From assembly GCA_025738555.1 (NCBI GenBank), contig JAOVFP010000014.1:868001-932000 (forward strand): DNA of 64,000 nucleotides, read 5' to 3'. This stretch comes from Cyathus striatus (lineage: Eukaryota > Basidiomycota > Agaricomycetes > Agaricales > Nidulariaceae). Below, piece by piece: positions 24,151 to 36,486 of this stretch (position 1 is its first letter; each line of letters begins with the position of its first letter). The notes under the pieces are model-generated. The model worked only from the letters and a program-made list of their open reading frames with translations, searched no databases and was not told the DNA's origin. The translations under genes were made by a program, and so were the position numbers.

Positions 24151-24157
24151 TTTTATA
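24151..24157 (-). promoter_or_regulatory. TATA box of the lectin gene
   Basis: On the minus strand the sequence is GTATAAAAGG, a near-perfect TATA box 133 bp before the ATG at 24018. It argues that the in-frame codons between it and that ATG are mostly untranscribed or leader. Confidence 0.6.
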
Positions 24158-24159
24158 CG

Positions 24160-25467
24160 AGACTGGTGATTATTTATGGATATTGAAGTGGCGAAACGCA
24201 AGGCGAAGGTTGGAAGCCATAGTCATTACACCCTTTCCGATCACGGTCTTGGAACCCTTGACTGACGAACGTTTCATAGGAGAAGAGGTTAATTGAAAGA
24301 TGTGGGGTACATACCTTCATTGTCACTGAGAATGCAATATAGCGTCTATATTGCACAATCGTCTACTGACAGATGACTCCAACTAGTTCACTTACGAGGG
24401 TCCTCGGAAAGTACATGGAGGCTGATTATGTTTGAGGAAGAGCGACTACAAAGCAAGCTCCTATTACTTTTTATGAGAGTTGTAGCCTGTATGCCTGTAT
24501 GCCTCCTTGCAGAAGGTCAAGAACGATAGTACCGGTACCGGATGCTAGTATAATACATAAGGTAAAGGCAGATGACGCACATATTCATAACCTGAGTAAT
24601 GGGATAAGCATACAAAATCAAATTGAATGATAGAGTTGCGTCCATTACCAAAGGAGAAAACGTCAGCGGCGAGCTTCGGAGTGGTCAAGGGAAAAGACAT
24701 TCCATTTACACCCAGCGGGAATAAAGTGAGCGCACAACAGCCTTTGTATATCCTCCATAGGCGCGCCTTTAAGCCGAAAGACCGGATAGTTGACACCATA
24801 GTTTTGTAATACATGGATCCTCCAAGGCTGGATGACCACAGTTTATGCTTGGGATGCCAGGCACAACTATCGCATTCTCAATAGCCTCTGACATCGGGAC
24901 TCGGACATGGGGGCCTGAGTTAAGTAATATGAGAGGTGAGTAACGGGTAAATAATGGCTGCACGGCTTGAAAAGTATTGACAGCCATTAGTATCCAGACA
25001 GTCGCTGGGTTGGCTGGGAGTTGACCAAGAGAAGTTGACGGCGTGACGGACGCGCGCTGAATCCGGACGGCGCCTTTTATTTACATCTGTGTCTTTAACC
25101 TCTGTGATTCCCACGCATGAGGTTGACATCGCCACGGCCCACAACATTGCCACAGAGTTTACATTATTGTCTTCCAGTGTTCTACTAGATTAATATTTTA
25201 AATGCGTTCCGAATGATTATAAACTGGTGCTTAAGTGATATAGTTGAACTGTATAAGTGGTCAATTATCATAAGGTTGAAGACTCCAGTGAAACTTTTCG
25301 GATATAAACTTCATGACACAAGATCGCCGAGTTAAAGTGTACAAGTAAAAGAATGAGCGCATATACAGATTTTATAAGGAACTCTACAGTATACTATTGT
25401 ACCAAGAGTTCTTAAAAGTGAAATGAAGAATGACCATGTGTCAACAACCTAAGCAGCTTTCAGTCTA
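24160..25467. other. Non-coding spacer between lectin and TF1
   Basis: Only short overlapping frames on both strands, none with recognisable content or splice support. I see no repeat or RNA gene. Confidence 0.4.
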
Positions 25468-28400
25468 TTAATTCGTGAAGCTAGCAAAGAATGAGTTCCA
25501 TTCATCGGGTCTATACATGATGTTTGTTAGACGTCTTCACAGAAAACCACCCTTTACAAATATGCTTACTCGAGACCATTAGGGACATTAAACCAAATCT
25601 CCACGGTATCACTATCAACGATCGCTTGTTGCTGAATTGTGGGTACCTCGACATTCGAGTTCGAATGAACATCCTCAAAGTGGACTGCGTTGGTAATGTC
25701 AACTGGACAAAACGGATGGTTGGATGTATCTTGCTCGGAGCCCGAGGAGCCCGAGACTCCATAATAACTGGCATTGACATCGATGAAAATATTAGCCTGC
25801 TGTTCATACCCATTGGGATATATAACTTCGGGTTCTGGGACTTCTATATTTTCAGAAAATGGGTAATGATGATAGAATGTATCCGGAGGCAGTGGATCGG
25901 GCGGATATAAACCAGTTGATGATAAATTTGTTTGGGAGGATGATAAAATCGGATACTCTTCAGGCCATGTGGTGTTGCTCACCGTCGTCGGATGTCCTAT
26001 GTTTGAGTCGAAGGTCCGCACTGTACCCGACCCACGGTTGTCCTGAGAGGGAAGTAATACTTGCCCAGCAGTCGTCAATCCGTTCAAAATGTCACTGATG
26101 AATTCATGAGTCATAAACAGATGATAAATGGTAAACGTAAACCGTACAGGAGAATCGCAGCAGAACGCCATCTATCTTTTGCCATTCTCAGAACATCAAT
26201 ACACATTTCAATCTGCCTCGTAGTTGTTAAGTCAGTTGTGAATCCACCTCGCTTACTGCCCCAAATATGAAGGAGTAACACCAGCCCCGTCTTGAATGCA
26301 TTTATTTGCATATATGGGTAAATGACAACAGTGCGTTTCATCTGTTGCCCTAAGACAAGCGAACATGAACGTGCTGCGCTAGTACATATTGCAAGAGAAG
26401 GAAGAGAGAGTGGTGTTGACTGGCTCTTGATTACACGGTATGGGCGGTGTATAACCATTTGAACGTCGTAGAATGTTCTTATAAGCAATCCCGAGAGTTT
26501 GAAGAATCGGTTATCAGATCGATTTGGGTCCCAACGCACTGTAGAGTAATTTAGCGTGTTTAGAGTAAACCAATATTAATAAATGAATATCGTAACTTAC
26601 AAAAGTCGGGGAGGGTGCCCATCCAATTATTCAAAGCAGAGTCTAACTCAGTGAGAATGTGCCGCTCCCATTCGTGCGATATCGATTCCCAGAATTTCGT
26701 TTTCATGGAATACTATGGGCAGCCGTTATCTTCCATGACTGAAAGGAATATTTGGTAACAAGGACGTACAATGGTAGTCATTGCAAATGCCATAATCTTA
26801 TATAGCCTAAGATGTTGATTAAATGCAGTCACGGTCGAAGGAATATCCTTTGGCTGTCTGAAGCGTTGCATAGGGTCCGGATTCTCCCAATATTCGTCGT
26901 CACATTCGACAGGCATGTCAGCGTCGAAGCTACATACATCATACAACATGTCAGTTGATACTTCAAGTAACACTTACAATTAAATATGAACGCACTTATC
27001 GTCATGTATTGCACATGGTCTCCCTATTCCTATGCTAACCATCCGATCCAAAGCAATTAGAACCCAAAAAGCCCTCTTCCAAAGCTCATCATCAACAGTT
27101 AGTCTCTCCAGAGGTACGCGTCGACGATTGGCTCCAACATCCTGAGCTAAACGAATACCAAAGGCAGTGAGATTCCAGACTGCTTGTGGTGCGTAGCCTC
27201 CGAGAAGGAACACAGCTGCCAACTTCAGACAACAGACAGTAAGTATACGAGCGCGGAAACAATATAGTAAGTACTTACACAGCAAGATTGTAAATCATAC
27301 AATGTCGGTGGATCAAATAAGCTCTGTTTGATCACCTGTACTTCATTGTACCACTTCCATCCCGCTGAGAATCGTGAATCCGTTCCCTCAGATAACGTCC
27401 GTTCATCAAATATTTCCGTATATTGTGATCCAACAGCGCACACAAGAAATAGGACACTCCCGAACCCGTCGTCGTAGAGGTAAAGTCCGTTTTCAACCGC
27501 ACGATCAAATGTGGGCCTGTGAAGGAGAGGGTAGAAAAGGTTTACATGCTCAAAGTATGCGCTTGCCAATTTAGTGATGAGATCGAGAGGGGGGAAGGAG
27601 CGCTTATTAATCCGAGGTTTAAGGTCTTTTTCCCACTAGAAATTAGCATTTAAGTATGAGTATGTGGAGACACACGACAACAATTACTCACAGGAAGTCT
27701 CTTCCAGCATACAAGCCTGCCGTTCTCCATAATTCCACGCGTTGTTGAAACGTCATTTGAGTATTGTTTCTTGAGTGAAGCAACGGTTCGTACGAGCATA
27801 GCACCGCTACTTTTCCCGAAGAAACTGCTGTTTTCATTTTCAGGCCCATGGTCATCTCGAAATGGGTCATCTTGGGATCCAAGTGAGAGGGAAGCGACCT
27901 TGTGTATTATGTCGACCACAGAATCAGGATTCTCCTTTTCCGTGGGTGTTGTTGTGGATATAGCAATTGTACATGGGCTAGGACTCGTGGGGAGAGAGGT
28001 CGAAGCAGGTATGTTAGTTAGTCGTGTCGCATATTCGGGGTCTAGAGGGTAAACGAGACTATGGAGCATGGTTAGGTTGGGACATAGCTTATGAACTTGA
28101 ATTAATGAAACAATTGCGAATGAGACGATAAACACACCTTTTTAACCAACCCTTCCAGCAATTGAATTCGCTTTTCGAGTGCTTCAGCATATCTGTGAAC
28201 TTCTTTAACTTTGTTAGCATATTAGACAGCAGGATGTACTTACCCTCTTGGCCTTCCTCGTTTCTGTTGATATAAACTGCGTTAGCTTCGGTATTTAGAT
28301 ACATAGAGATACGAAAGCACCTTCGGTTCACCGGTGTATGTACAGTCTAGCTCTTGCTCATCGCAATATGAACACTTATTATGCGGAGAAGTTCGCTCAT

Positions 28401-28612
28401 CGCCTAGAAAAGGATCCTACAAGCTTCAAGTATGAACATGTATTTTAAGTGAAGCGTTACATCGTACTAAAAATGATAAATTAGCAAAATCGATTACAGC
28501 ATTCCCAGAGAAACGTACTTTTCCTCCGTCTACAGGAATCGCATGCACGTGTTATTTTCTTTCTCTTCCTCTGTGAAGTTAGTTCTATAGGATCTTCATC
28601 GGTTGTCGACAT
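25468..28612 (-). CDS. Zn2Cys6 transcription factor with Fungal_trans domain (TF1)
   Basis: Exon one (28612-28519) encodes MSTTDEDPIELTSQRKR then ITRACDSCRRRK. A 12-nt microexon at 28466-28455 would add I-R-C-N; exon three starts at 28403 with GDERTSPHNKCSYC. Downstream are KRGRPR, a coiled coil (EALEKRIQLLEGLV), and the middle homology region (AYFEHVNLFYPLLHRPTFDRAV, FLLGGYAPQAVWNLTAFG, WKRAFWVLIALDRMVSIGIG, ECDDEYWE). The last exon ends at 25468 with DEWNSFFASF. Zn2Cys6/Fungal_trans proteins are DNA-binding regulators, often of carbon use; the target is unknown. It is closely related to TF2 at 57308, with matching exon positions. The microexon lacks a GT donor, so the complete zinc cluster is inferred. 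Confidence 0.8.
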
Positions 28613-30348
28613 TGGTGATCAAGCGCAAGCATCAAGTAAGAGTTTAAGTGGAATTCTATACGAAAGCGTGTACATTTTTTTGCGTTCCGCACAGCATCAT
28701 ATTACGTGACGTTTCAGGCTGGATGGTCCCACTTCTATTGGATTTTATTGCTAAGCCAGGGTCTCCGCCGGCCGCCGAAGCACCGAGTACATAACTGCTG
28801 TTTGGCGCTGAAGTCTGGACACGCTAAAGAATCCGAAATGAACACTACTTCAACATAACGAACGGCGTTTGAATGTAAAGAGACTCACTACTAGAACAAA
28901 TCATCACCTCGAAATTGAACAGCTACCTTGCAAGGCGCAGTTAAACGCAAGTTAAACAACGGGAAGGAATCGAACTCGGGATATGCAGGTATAAATGAAT
29001 TCACACGGTTTTTAGGCGGAGAATCAATCTTCAAATCAGTGCGCGCCACATGAAAGTTTGAACATCCACACAGCTCCGCAGCCCCCGGGTATAGAACCAG
29101 CCTAATAAACAAAGCCAGTGAACCCCAAAAATATAAGTCCTTAAATAACCACATACATACTCAATGTACAAGATCAATTGACCATACTTCACTGGCATAC
29201 CATAGCCCTAAGTCAGTTCTTCTCCCTTGGTTCCGGACCAAGTACCGAGATCATCACTAGAACACATCATGTATAAATCGCTAAAAAGTGGGAAATTATA
29301 GGAAGCAAAGTGATGTTGAGGTGAAACATAGAGCTCGCATAATTAAAACAGTGAAAACGGTAAAGAACGGAAGGGAAGGAATCGAATTCGAATTCGCTGG
29401 CCGCCTGATATTTTGTACGCGGAGACTTAAATCCATCATATTTACTCAGTAGCTTACTCAAAACTTACCTTGAACTTACCAACACGTACTTACATCATAC
29501 GATTTGGTGAGGCAAAGACAGGACCGTGGTATAGCTGTTGTAGTGTACACCGTATCTATAGCTGAAGCTTGAAGGGTCATCGAGTACTTATTATGGGCAA
29601 TGGTTGGGTAACGGTTGTGAATCGTGGATAAACATCCTCAGGCTTAGCTTCATTGCTCTTTATTTATCTCTAGAGTACTTCTATTTCTTTTCAACTGGGT
29701 AATAACATGTTGATGCTGGATACTGTCTGTCGTCATCAATGTCCGTGAAAGTGTGGGCACCCAGCACTACTCCAGGCATAATTACTTGGCCTAGCAAGGC
29801 GATGTGATGTGGCTGAACCATGCAGTGTAGTGACGGGCTATTTCCTTATTGCACGATTTACTGAAGAGATCCAATTCATTTTGAAGGAGCTTCGCAGTAT
29901 AAGTATTTATATATCTTGGTGGTTAAATGCATACTTAAGTAACTCAAGTTGAACTCAAGAGTAATAAGACTTACTATCTTTTACTACACTGCTCTACCCA
30001 TGTTCTATTCGTAGTACTTACGTATAAACTTATCAATGTTTCTGTCCGGCTATACTTCGTAAATTGTAATATACTATTTGTTCCGAACTTCCACTTCTCA
30101 CTCCCTACGCACCTGCCATATTCATCACAATAGCACCCTTGCTCATCCTCATAATACGGTATTGCTTGCAAGCCCTATTTCTTTATTCTACAAGGTCAAC
30201 ATTTCAATGCTGTGTCGATGCTATTGAGTAGCCGGAGTCAGACAGAACGAGCGTGACAAGGTGTGACACCGGCTGCCACCGACGTCTATTCTCCTTTGTG
30301 TTGCAGCTTCAATCAATAACTAGAGCATCCCAGCGACCAGTCTTCAAA
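28613..30348. other. Non-coding spacer, divergent from the next gene
   Basis: No supported gene. It contains one diverged repeat pair (listed separately). A 65-codon minus frame at 29974-30171 is not supported. Confidence 0.4.
28870..29420 (-). repeat. Diverged dispersed repeat pair with tRNA B-box-like motif
   Basis: Read on the minus strand, copies at about 29010-28880 and 29425-29250 share TCTCCGC(C/G)TA, then CGA(G/A)TTCGATTCCTTCCC and later TGTTCTAGT. GAGTTCGATTCC is close to the Pol III B-box consensus GGTTCGANTCC. This could be a SINE-like element, but no A box or tail was established. Confidence 0.4.
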
Positions 30349-32158
30349 ATGACCACCACAAATCAGAAACAGGTTGACTTATTTGACTCATCGGCTCAGC
30401 GAAAGCGAACGAGGAGTATTTATGATGGTGGGTCGCAGCGCAGTGTACACATAGCGTGTGTGAATCTAATGCTTCGTGCAGGAGCACACGATGGACGACC
30501 TTCAAAGTTAATTCATTCAAATTGGAGTCATCCTGCTCCCACAGGTGCCACTAAAAATGTATTCAATGCACCACCGCTACGAACGCAACACATGTCTATT
30601 GATGAACGTGGGTGACAAAACAGTGGTGTATATATGAATCTAATGTCTCGCACAGGAACACCAGCTGGGTCATCTTCAATACCAAGTCACTCAGTTGCCG
30701 CGAACGCATTTGATAAGGATTTCAAAGTTCCCAGTGACATCCATTCAGATATAAAAACTCCGAAGTCTCCTTTCAGATCTGATGCACTTAATTTCGAATT
30801 TATTAGAGCAACCCGTCCTTATGTAAAATTCCTGGATTGTGATGAACAATCAGAGGATGAAGATCTGGATGCATACGAGACAGACGAGGAGGACGAGGAC
30901 ATGGACGAGGACGATGTCGATGTTGCGAAGGATGGCTTGCCGTCTTTGGAAAGATGTCTCCAGATTTCCTTTGAAAAACTCGGGAAACGCTTGCAACTTA
31001 AAAATGCCATTACATGTATGCAACATGTTTTCAATAGCGAAGACGACAAATCATTGGAGACCATGAAAAATACGGTAATAAAAGCCGAAAATATTGCCAA
31101 AAGATATCATAAATATAATGGAACTAGGCGTTGTGAACGCGCTATAACATTCCTAACATTAATGACTTATTCCTTTGATGCCAAAGCTTCCTACCGAATG
31201 GCTCGCCTTATTGTGGCTGCGGATGAAATTCAATTATTCGATTCGATGTGTGCACTATGGTCAGAAGGTGTAATTGAACCCTGTAAGCCCATTACTACAT
31301 TACTCGTGTTTTGAATATGCATCCATGAACTTTCATTGTCAGTGAAGTTAGCTATATCTTATAGTTTTATATATGAAAGTAATGTGCGAGAATCGGTAGA
31401 TAAAATCAAGCATGAGGTTAGTATTATTGTTTGATGTCTCCTCAGTTGAATACTCATATTGTTACTATCATAGCTTTTAGAAATGCTCAATTATGAGGGG
31501 AATATTAAAACAACATATTTTGTTCCATGCTGTATTGCACCAATCGCACACGCTCTCAAGTTATCTGTGAGTATTATGCAGAGTCCAGTAATTGTTGGAT
31601 AGACTAAGATCCGCCACTGCAGCCTATCCCGGACCACTTTCTTCAAATGTTGTCCTATGCAACAGGATTATCTTTGCAGAAGTTAAATCAGGCTAAAAAT
31701 GTTGCAAGTAAAGAAAATATGGTAATTTTACCAAAGGGTGCATCTGTCTTATTTATTGACGGCGAATTAACCTTCCAGAAGGTATTATATGTGTTGTCAT
31801 TTGATTACTATAATTTATATGACTAATTTTATCCATCAAGGAGGATGAAGTGTGGTATGGACTATACCGCGGTCCGATGACCACAGAAAAAATGAAGACA
31901 GAGCTTACGTTCGATTATGCTAATCGGAACTTTATTGAACTTCATCGATGGGTAATGGATGCAGATTATGGTTATCTAAGGCATGGTAAAATTGTTTATA
32001 TAAGACACTCTGATAGAAAGGTGGAGGAAGCTTTTCACAACATAGAGGAGGCTAAAATTCCGCCGGTAATTGATGGATATGACATACCGATAGACCTCAG
32101 CTGCATTTTCTTTGACGATTCTTTAGAAGACTCGGGAGATGATGGTGATTTAGAATAA
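30349..32158 (+). CDS. Unrecognised 491-residue protein with acidic tract
   Basis: Seven exons (30349-30427, 30482-30607, 30656-31282, 31343-31416, 31474-31566, 31623-31781, 31841-32158) agree in phase. The N-terminus is Ser/Thr-rich and basic. A strongly acidic run (DEEDEDMDEDDVDVA) lies near residues 140-160, followed by helical segments (SLERCLQISFEKLGKRLQL, ERAITFLTLMTYSFDAKASY), LPKGASVLFIDGELTF and a C-terminal part with YANRNFIELHRWVMDADYGY. The end is acidic (DDSLEDSGDDGDLE). I recognise no domain, signal peptide or membrane segment. Introns one and two are similar to each other, so the 5' region contains a small tandem duplication. Confidence 0.65.
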
Positions 32159-32760
32159 AGTACAATCATGTAACACATCTTTTCAGTTTCTTCCCCCCCA
32201 ATTTCTCTTCAAGCATGCACAGCACAAGAACGTTCGATTCATGGTTTAGGACTTTGAAAGAGTGTGCTTGGGGTGCGCGTAAGTAACGAAGTTCCAGTTG
32301 GATTGGTAAATGGAAAACCTGCGTGCCTCGGAGTTAGCCAGTGAGATCCTAGGTGATATTATGAGCTTCGTACCAAGCTGAATGCCGAAGACATGTGAGC
32401 CGCCATTGGGCTCATCAACCCTTCGCATCTAACTCGGTGAAAAAGTTTGGAAAAAGGCGACGCGGTGTGAGTGTGCGTGTGTCAAGTAACACACAGTAAG
32501 TATTGTCGTATTGTGAACTTTTATAAGCCGAACACCGGGTGCAATTAGTACGAGGTGAGCATCATTAACACGAATGTTGAAATGTCTAATTCACTGAGAT
32601 CGCACTATACCCCAGGATATTCATCTTAGCAGCCACGAAGGACACCTTACGCAAAAAATATATTTATAAGATTAACCAACAGTGGAAAGTAGCACGGGAT
32701 TCCATATACAAATTAGAATACTTCTATCTACCGAACCTTTTCACGAAAGAAACACGCGAA
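32159..32760. other. Convergent 3' spacer
   Basis: Lies between two genes that converge. No feature recognised. Confidence 0.35.
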
Positions 32761-34420
32761 TTACAAGCACTGGCTGTAATACTGGTTAAGAACGCTGCAA
32801 GAGGATCCACTGGCGCAGGCAGTTGGGCCAGCCCAGCCAGTTCCACCGCTAGAAAACATATCAGCAAATTATATTCACCCTTAGTAGAGATAAAACTCAC
32901 CATTGACCGTACTTGGTCTGAGTAGCAGCGGGAGCGGAAGCAGTGGTAGTGGATGGAGGGGATCCTCCACCGGGAGAAGAGGGTTGGGTGGTGGCGGTGC
33001 CAGTGTAAGTGGTGCCGATGTCACCGAAGCGGATGTTGGAGAACGTTACAGATGCGTTGGCCTCAGAAGTCTCGATATCGGTCGGAACACCAGAGTCGGT
33101 CGGGCAAGTGCCACGAAGAACACCGGGGTTGGTGGAGGGGAGGTTGGTGGGGTAGGCACTGTCGAGCCAGAGCATATTCGCTGCGTGGTCATCCCAAACA
33201 CTTAATACCAAAACCATTCCGGTAGCCATAGCCTTGCCCATGTTGGTAAGACCGCCCTTGTTCTGGAAGTTGAGGGTGTCGTTGAAGGCAGCTTTCTGTG
33301 CATCACAGAAGTCCTCGGTAACGGAGTCGAATGTGGCCATTCCAGCGATGTTGGTCTTGGAGTTCTGGATAACCTTACCGTCTTGAACGTACAAGCGGCG
33401 AATCTCGGCAAGGTTTCCGGTGGTGCTGTTGTTGTCGGTGAGGAACTGAGTGACAACGGTGAATTTCTTGCTGGTGTCGACGGTGAGGCCGTTTCCGTAG
33501 AATGTCTGGTCTCCCATACGGAAGGAGTTGAAGTCGCAACCGTCGGGGTCACAGACACCGCTGGTGCGGTCGGTGATGGCACAGTCGGCATCAGTAGTAC
33601 ATTCGAAGAGACCTTGGACTGTGCAAGGGTGGGGAGTGAACGCAGCGGCGTCGTTGTTCGCTTCCCAGACGTCCATCTCGTTACAGCAGGCACCGGAGTC
33701 ACCAGTACCAGCGTTGGGGTCGCTGGGGGAGCCACTCCACCCTTCAACATTAGCCTAGGGCGTAAAAATCAGCATAATTATAAGAGTATATGGATTTATG
33801 AAACAAACCTCTCCGTTAATGAACTTGATGTCACGGGGGCACTGCGAGTCGCAGTAACCGGTACCATACTTGGCACCAGCCTTGTTGCCCGGGTTCTTCG
33901 CCATACCACCATCGGCGTCCATCTCAGAGAAGTACAGAGCGCCATTGAGACCGCAAGGAAGGTTCGAAAGGTCGACGTCGAAAGTAAACTCCTGGTTCAG
34001 GAGCTTGAAGATCTCGTACTCAGTAGGCGAGTTCATAAGGTAAACACGGGAACCGATGTTCTTGTTCGCACTAGTGGTGACGAACTTAAGCGTGAGCGCG
34101 TTGCCGCTGGTGGTGATACCGTAAGTACCCTGGTAGTCGGCACCATCGAGCGCACAGTTAGCAGCGCAGGTCGTGCCGTCAGGGCATAGGGTTGTGTCCC
34201 AGGTGTTACCGGTGTAGCAGTTGGTGTAGCCGCTGGTGGTGTGAAGCCAGCGCCAGTTGGAGTCGAGGACGACGGCACCTGCAGACTGAGTTGTGCATCC
34301 TGAGCTGGTACATTTCTCCCAGGGAAGTGCGGGGTGGTTCTCAGCTGTCTGTGTGCCTACTTGCTGGGCACTGACGACCGCGAGGAAAGCGAGGGAAGTA
34401 AGAGCGAGTTTGGGGAACAT
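32761..34420 (-). CDS. cbhI: GH7 cellobiohydrolase with C-terminal CBM1
   Basis: Three exons (34420-33809, 33754-32901, 32848-32761) encode 517 residues. A signal peptide ([18 protein letters not shown]) precedes [19 protein letters not shown], the classic mature N-terminus of GH7 enzymes. The catalytic motif EMDVWEAN holds nucleophile and acid/base glutamates. Further landmarks are [49 protein letters not shown] and [17 protein letters not shown] Gly/Ser/Pro/Thr linker ([18 protein letters not shown]) leads to the CBM1 domain [19 protein letters not shown] ending YYSQCL, split by the last intron. The enzyme is secreted and releases cellobiose from the reducing ends of crystalline cellulose. 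Length and cysteines are normal, so it looks active. Confidence 0.96.
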
Positions 34421-34494
34421 TTCGAGGCTGATTAGACCAGTTGTAAGATGGAAGATCGTTGTCCTGCTGCTGTTCACTGGGTACTAAATCATGG

Positions 34495-34502
34495 TTTATA
34501 TA
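34495..34502 (-). promoter_or_regulatory. TATA box of the cellobiohydrolase gene
   Basis: Minus-strand GAGTATATAAACC lies 75 bp upstream of the ATG at 34420, a usual distance for highly expressed secreted enzymes of fungi. Confidence 0.6.
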
Positions 34503-36486
34503 CTCGTAAAAACGATCTCGGAAAATCCACGGTGTCGTTTTGAGCTTCGTGAGCGCTGCAAAAAATATCTTGAGGTCGACGATGCAGGAGCAGCACGAGT
34601 ACTTTGCAGATAGAGAAGATCTGGTACTCATCGCATCGTGCGCGAAAACTGTTGATGAACTGATGGTTCGGCCGGCACTGCGTCATAAACGCTCTGCTGG
34701 CGGTCAGCAGATAGCCACGAAATCTCGTGAACAATCCGGTATGTCCGTCGATGTCGAGCACGAGTCCTTGCACTGGCCTTGCAAATATCGAATGCTAAAG
34801 TTAGCGTCGTCGTTAAGCCGGAGTATCCCCAGCAAAAGCTCCGAAGAATGTTGGACCACCAGGAGGTATCACTTTTCTATGAGGCAAAAACGATAAGTTA
34901 GGAACAAGCTTGCATGTGTAAACATGAAGACCGCAGTAACCAGTATCACTGGGGTTCACCCTAATTACAGCTCCAGCGAGAATTATCAGACGAGCCTCCA
35001 ATTAGAAATACAAAAATAGCACCAAAAGAAGGCGAAAATAGGCATATCAAGCAAGAAGGTTACGAGTGGAGGCAGTGGAGGAACGAAGAGGATTTTCATG
35101 TTTCGCGAAGAGTGGATTCGAGACTATTATGCCAGTCTAAACGAGCTCCACGACGATACGCACGTTAAGCCATTGCGTTGAATTCTACAGCAATTGTGGG
35201 TTCATTGAGCACCAGTCGTCTCTTTGTGGTATGAAAATAGCGTCAAACGAGAATAGCTTGAACCTATTGATAGTGAGGTATATGACACGGAGTATTCAGG
35301 TAGATTTTCGGAGTCAACTACGTTCAGGAATTGAAATATGAGGCACGTATGAGATATTTTGGAATGTAACATTTAGAAAACGAACCTGCTCTAGACAGTA
35401 CTTATTTCCCCCATACCCCGCCATTAACGTACGATACTAACTGTCATCAATCGATGTAATTTCGCCATTTCCAGCAGTGGAGTCATCTGAGCACAAATCC
35501 TGGGCACGAAAATGTAAGTTTAGCAAGGGCGTAGGTTTGAACACCTACCACGGGCAGTTGTATGACCAAGTTATGGCGCCTACTTGGTGCTTTTCCACTA
35601 TCAGAATCACAACTGCAGCAAGTTGATAGAGTTGAAGACTCAGAAGTCCTCAAGCCTCCGAGAGTCCCTGAAGCTGTAGTTGACATGTGGTGGTCTTTCA
35701 AGTCGTTGACATGCAACCTGTCACCACCAAGTCACCACTGCCAGTGATAATTCGGTATTTGCCGCCGGGGAAAATCCGAACAATCGATCAAATTCATCAC
35801 GTGAAATGCACATTATGATTGGCCTTAGGCGCTCATCAAGCGCTGATCTCAATTTTCGTCTTTGTACAACTACAGTTCACGTATTCCCTACACTTGTATT
35901 TTCTCTCTAAAGTGAATAGCGAAGACTAATATATGGTTGCTTTCTGTATGTGAAACAAAGTTAACGACTAATTTTCTGTTTTTTTAACTTCCTTTAATCC
36001 TCAAACGTCTAATAATCGCTTTAAGAGATTCCTTTCTCCATGTTTCCATGCTAGTCTAATGACACGAGTGCTCAAGCTACATAAGTTTAAAATCAAAAGA
36101 CCAAAATTATAAAGTTTTGGAACTAACTTCAGTAGGGATATTCGGGGGTCCTAGAACAAACTAGATAACGTGAACGCTTCTTGACAACCTCACACAGCAT
36201 GTGTGTATTAAATCCGAGTTAGTCGAATAAGTACTCCGCGCTGAAACGTCTCAAGCTTAAATTAAATTCTGTCCGATGGAGCTGAACAAGGGGTCAACTA
36301 GTCTGCCATATGCTTATTTTCCTTTTCTTCGGTCTTCCTATAAATTTAGTTATTTAGGTAGCCCTTCACTCAATAAATCACCGTAATTTGCTCCCAGGAT
36401 GGGATAATTATTCCGTGTGTCGTAGAAATGCCTACATTATATAATTCCCAATATCTTTTCAACCCACTTCTTGAGCGTCTTCAAGT
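34503..36486. other. 2 kb non-coding spacer
   Basis: Contains the upstream region of the cellobiohydrolase gene and unassigned DNA. A 118-codon plus frame at 34540-34896 and a 62-codon minus frame at 34813-35001 have no recognisable content. I see no repeat. Confidence 0.4.

Noticed and set aside
29974..30171. 65-codon minus frame MQAIPYYEDEQ
   Set aside because: Could be a small gene divergent from 30349, but nothing beyond the open frame supports it.
34540..34896. 118-codon plus frame upstream of the cellobiohydrolase
   Set aside because: No homology or splice support; it lies across the promoter of a strongly supported gene.
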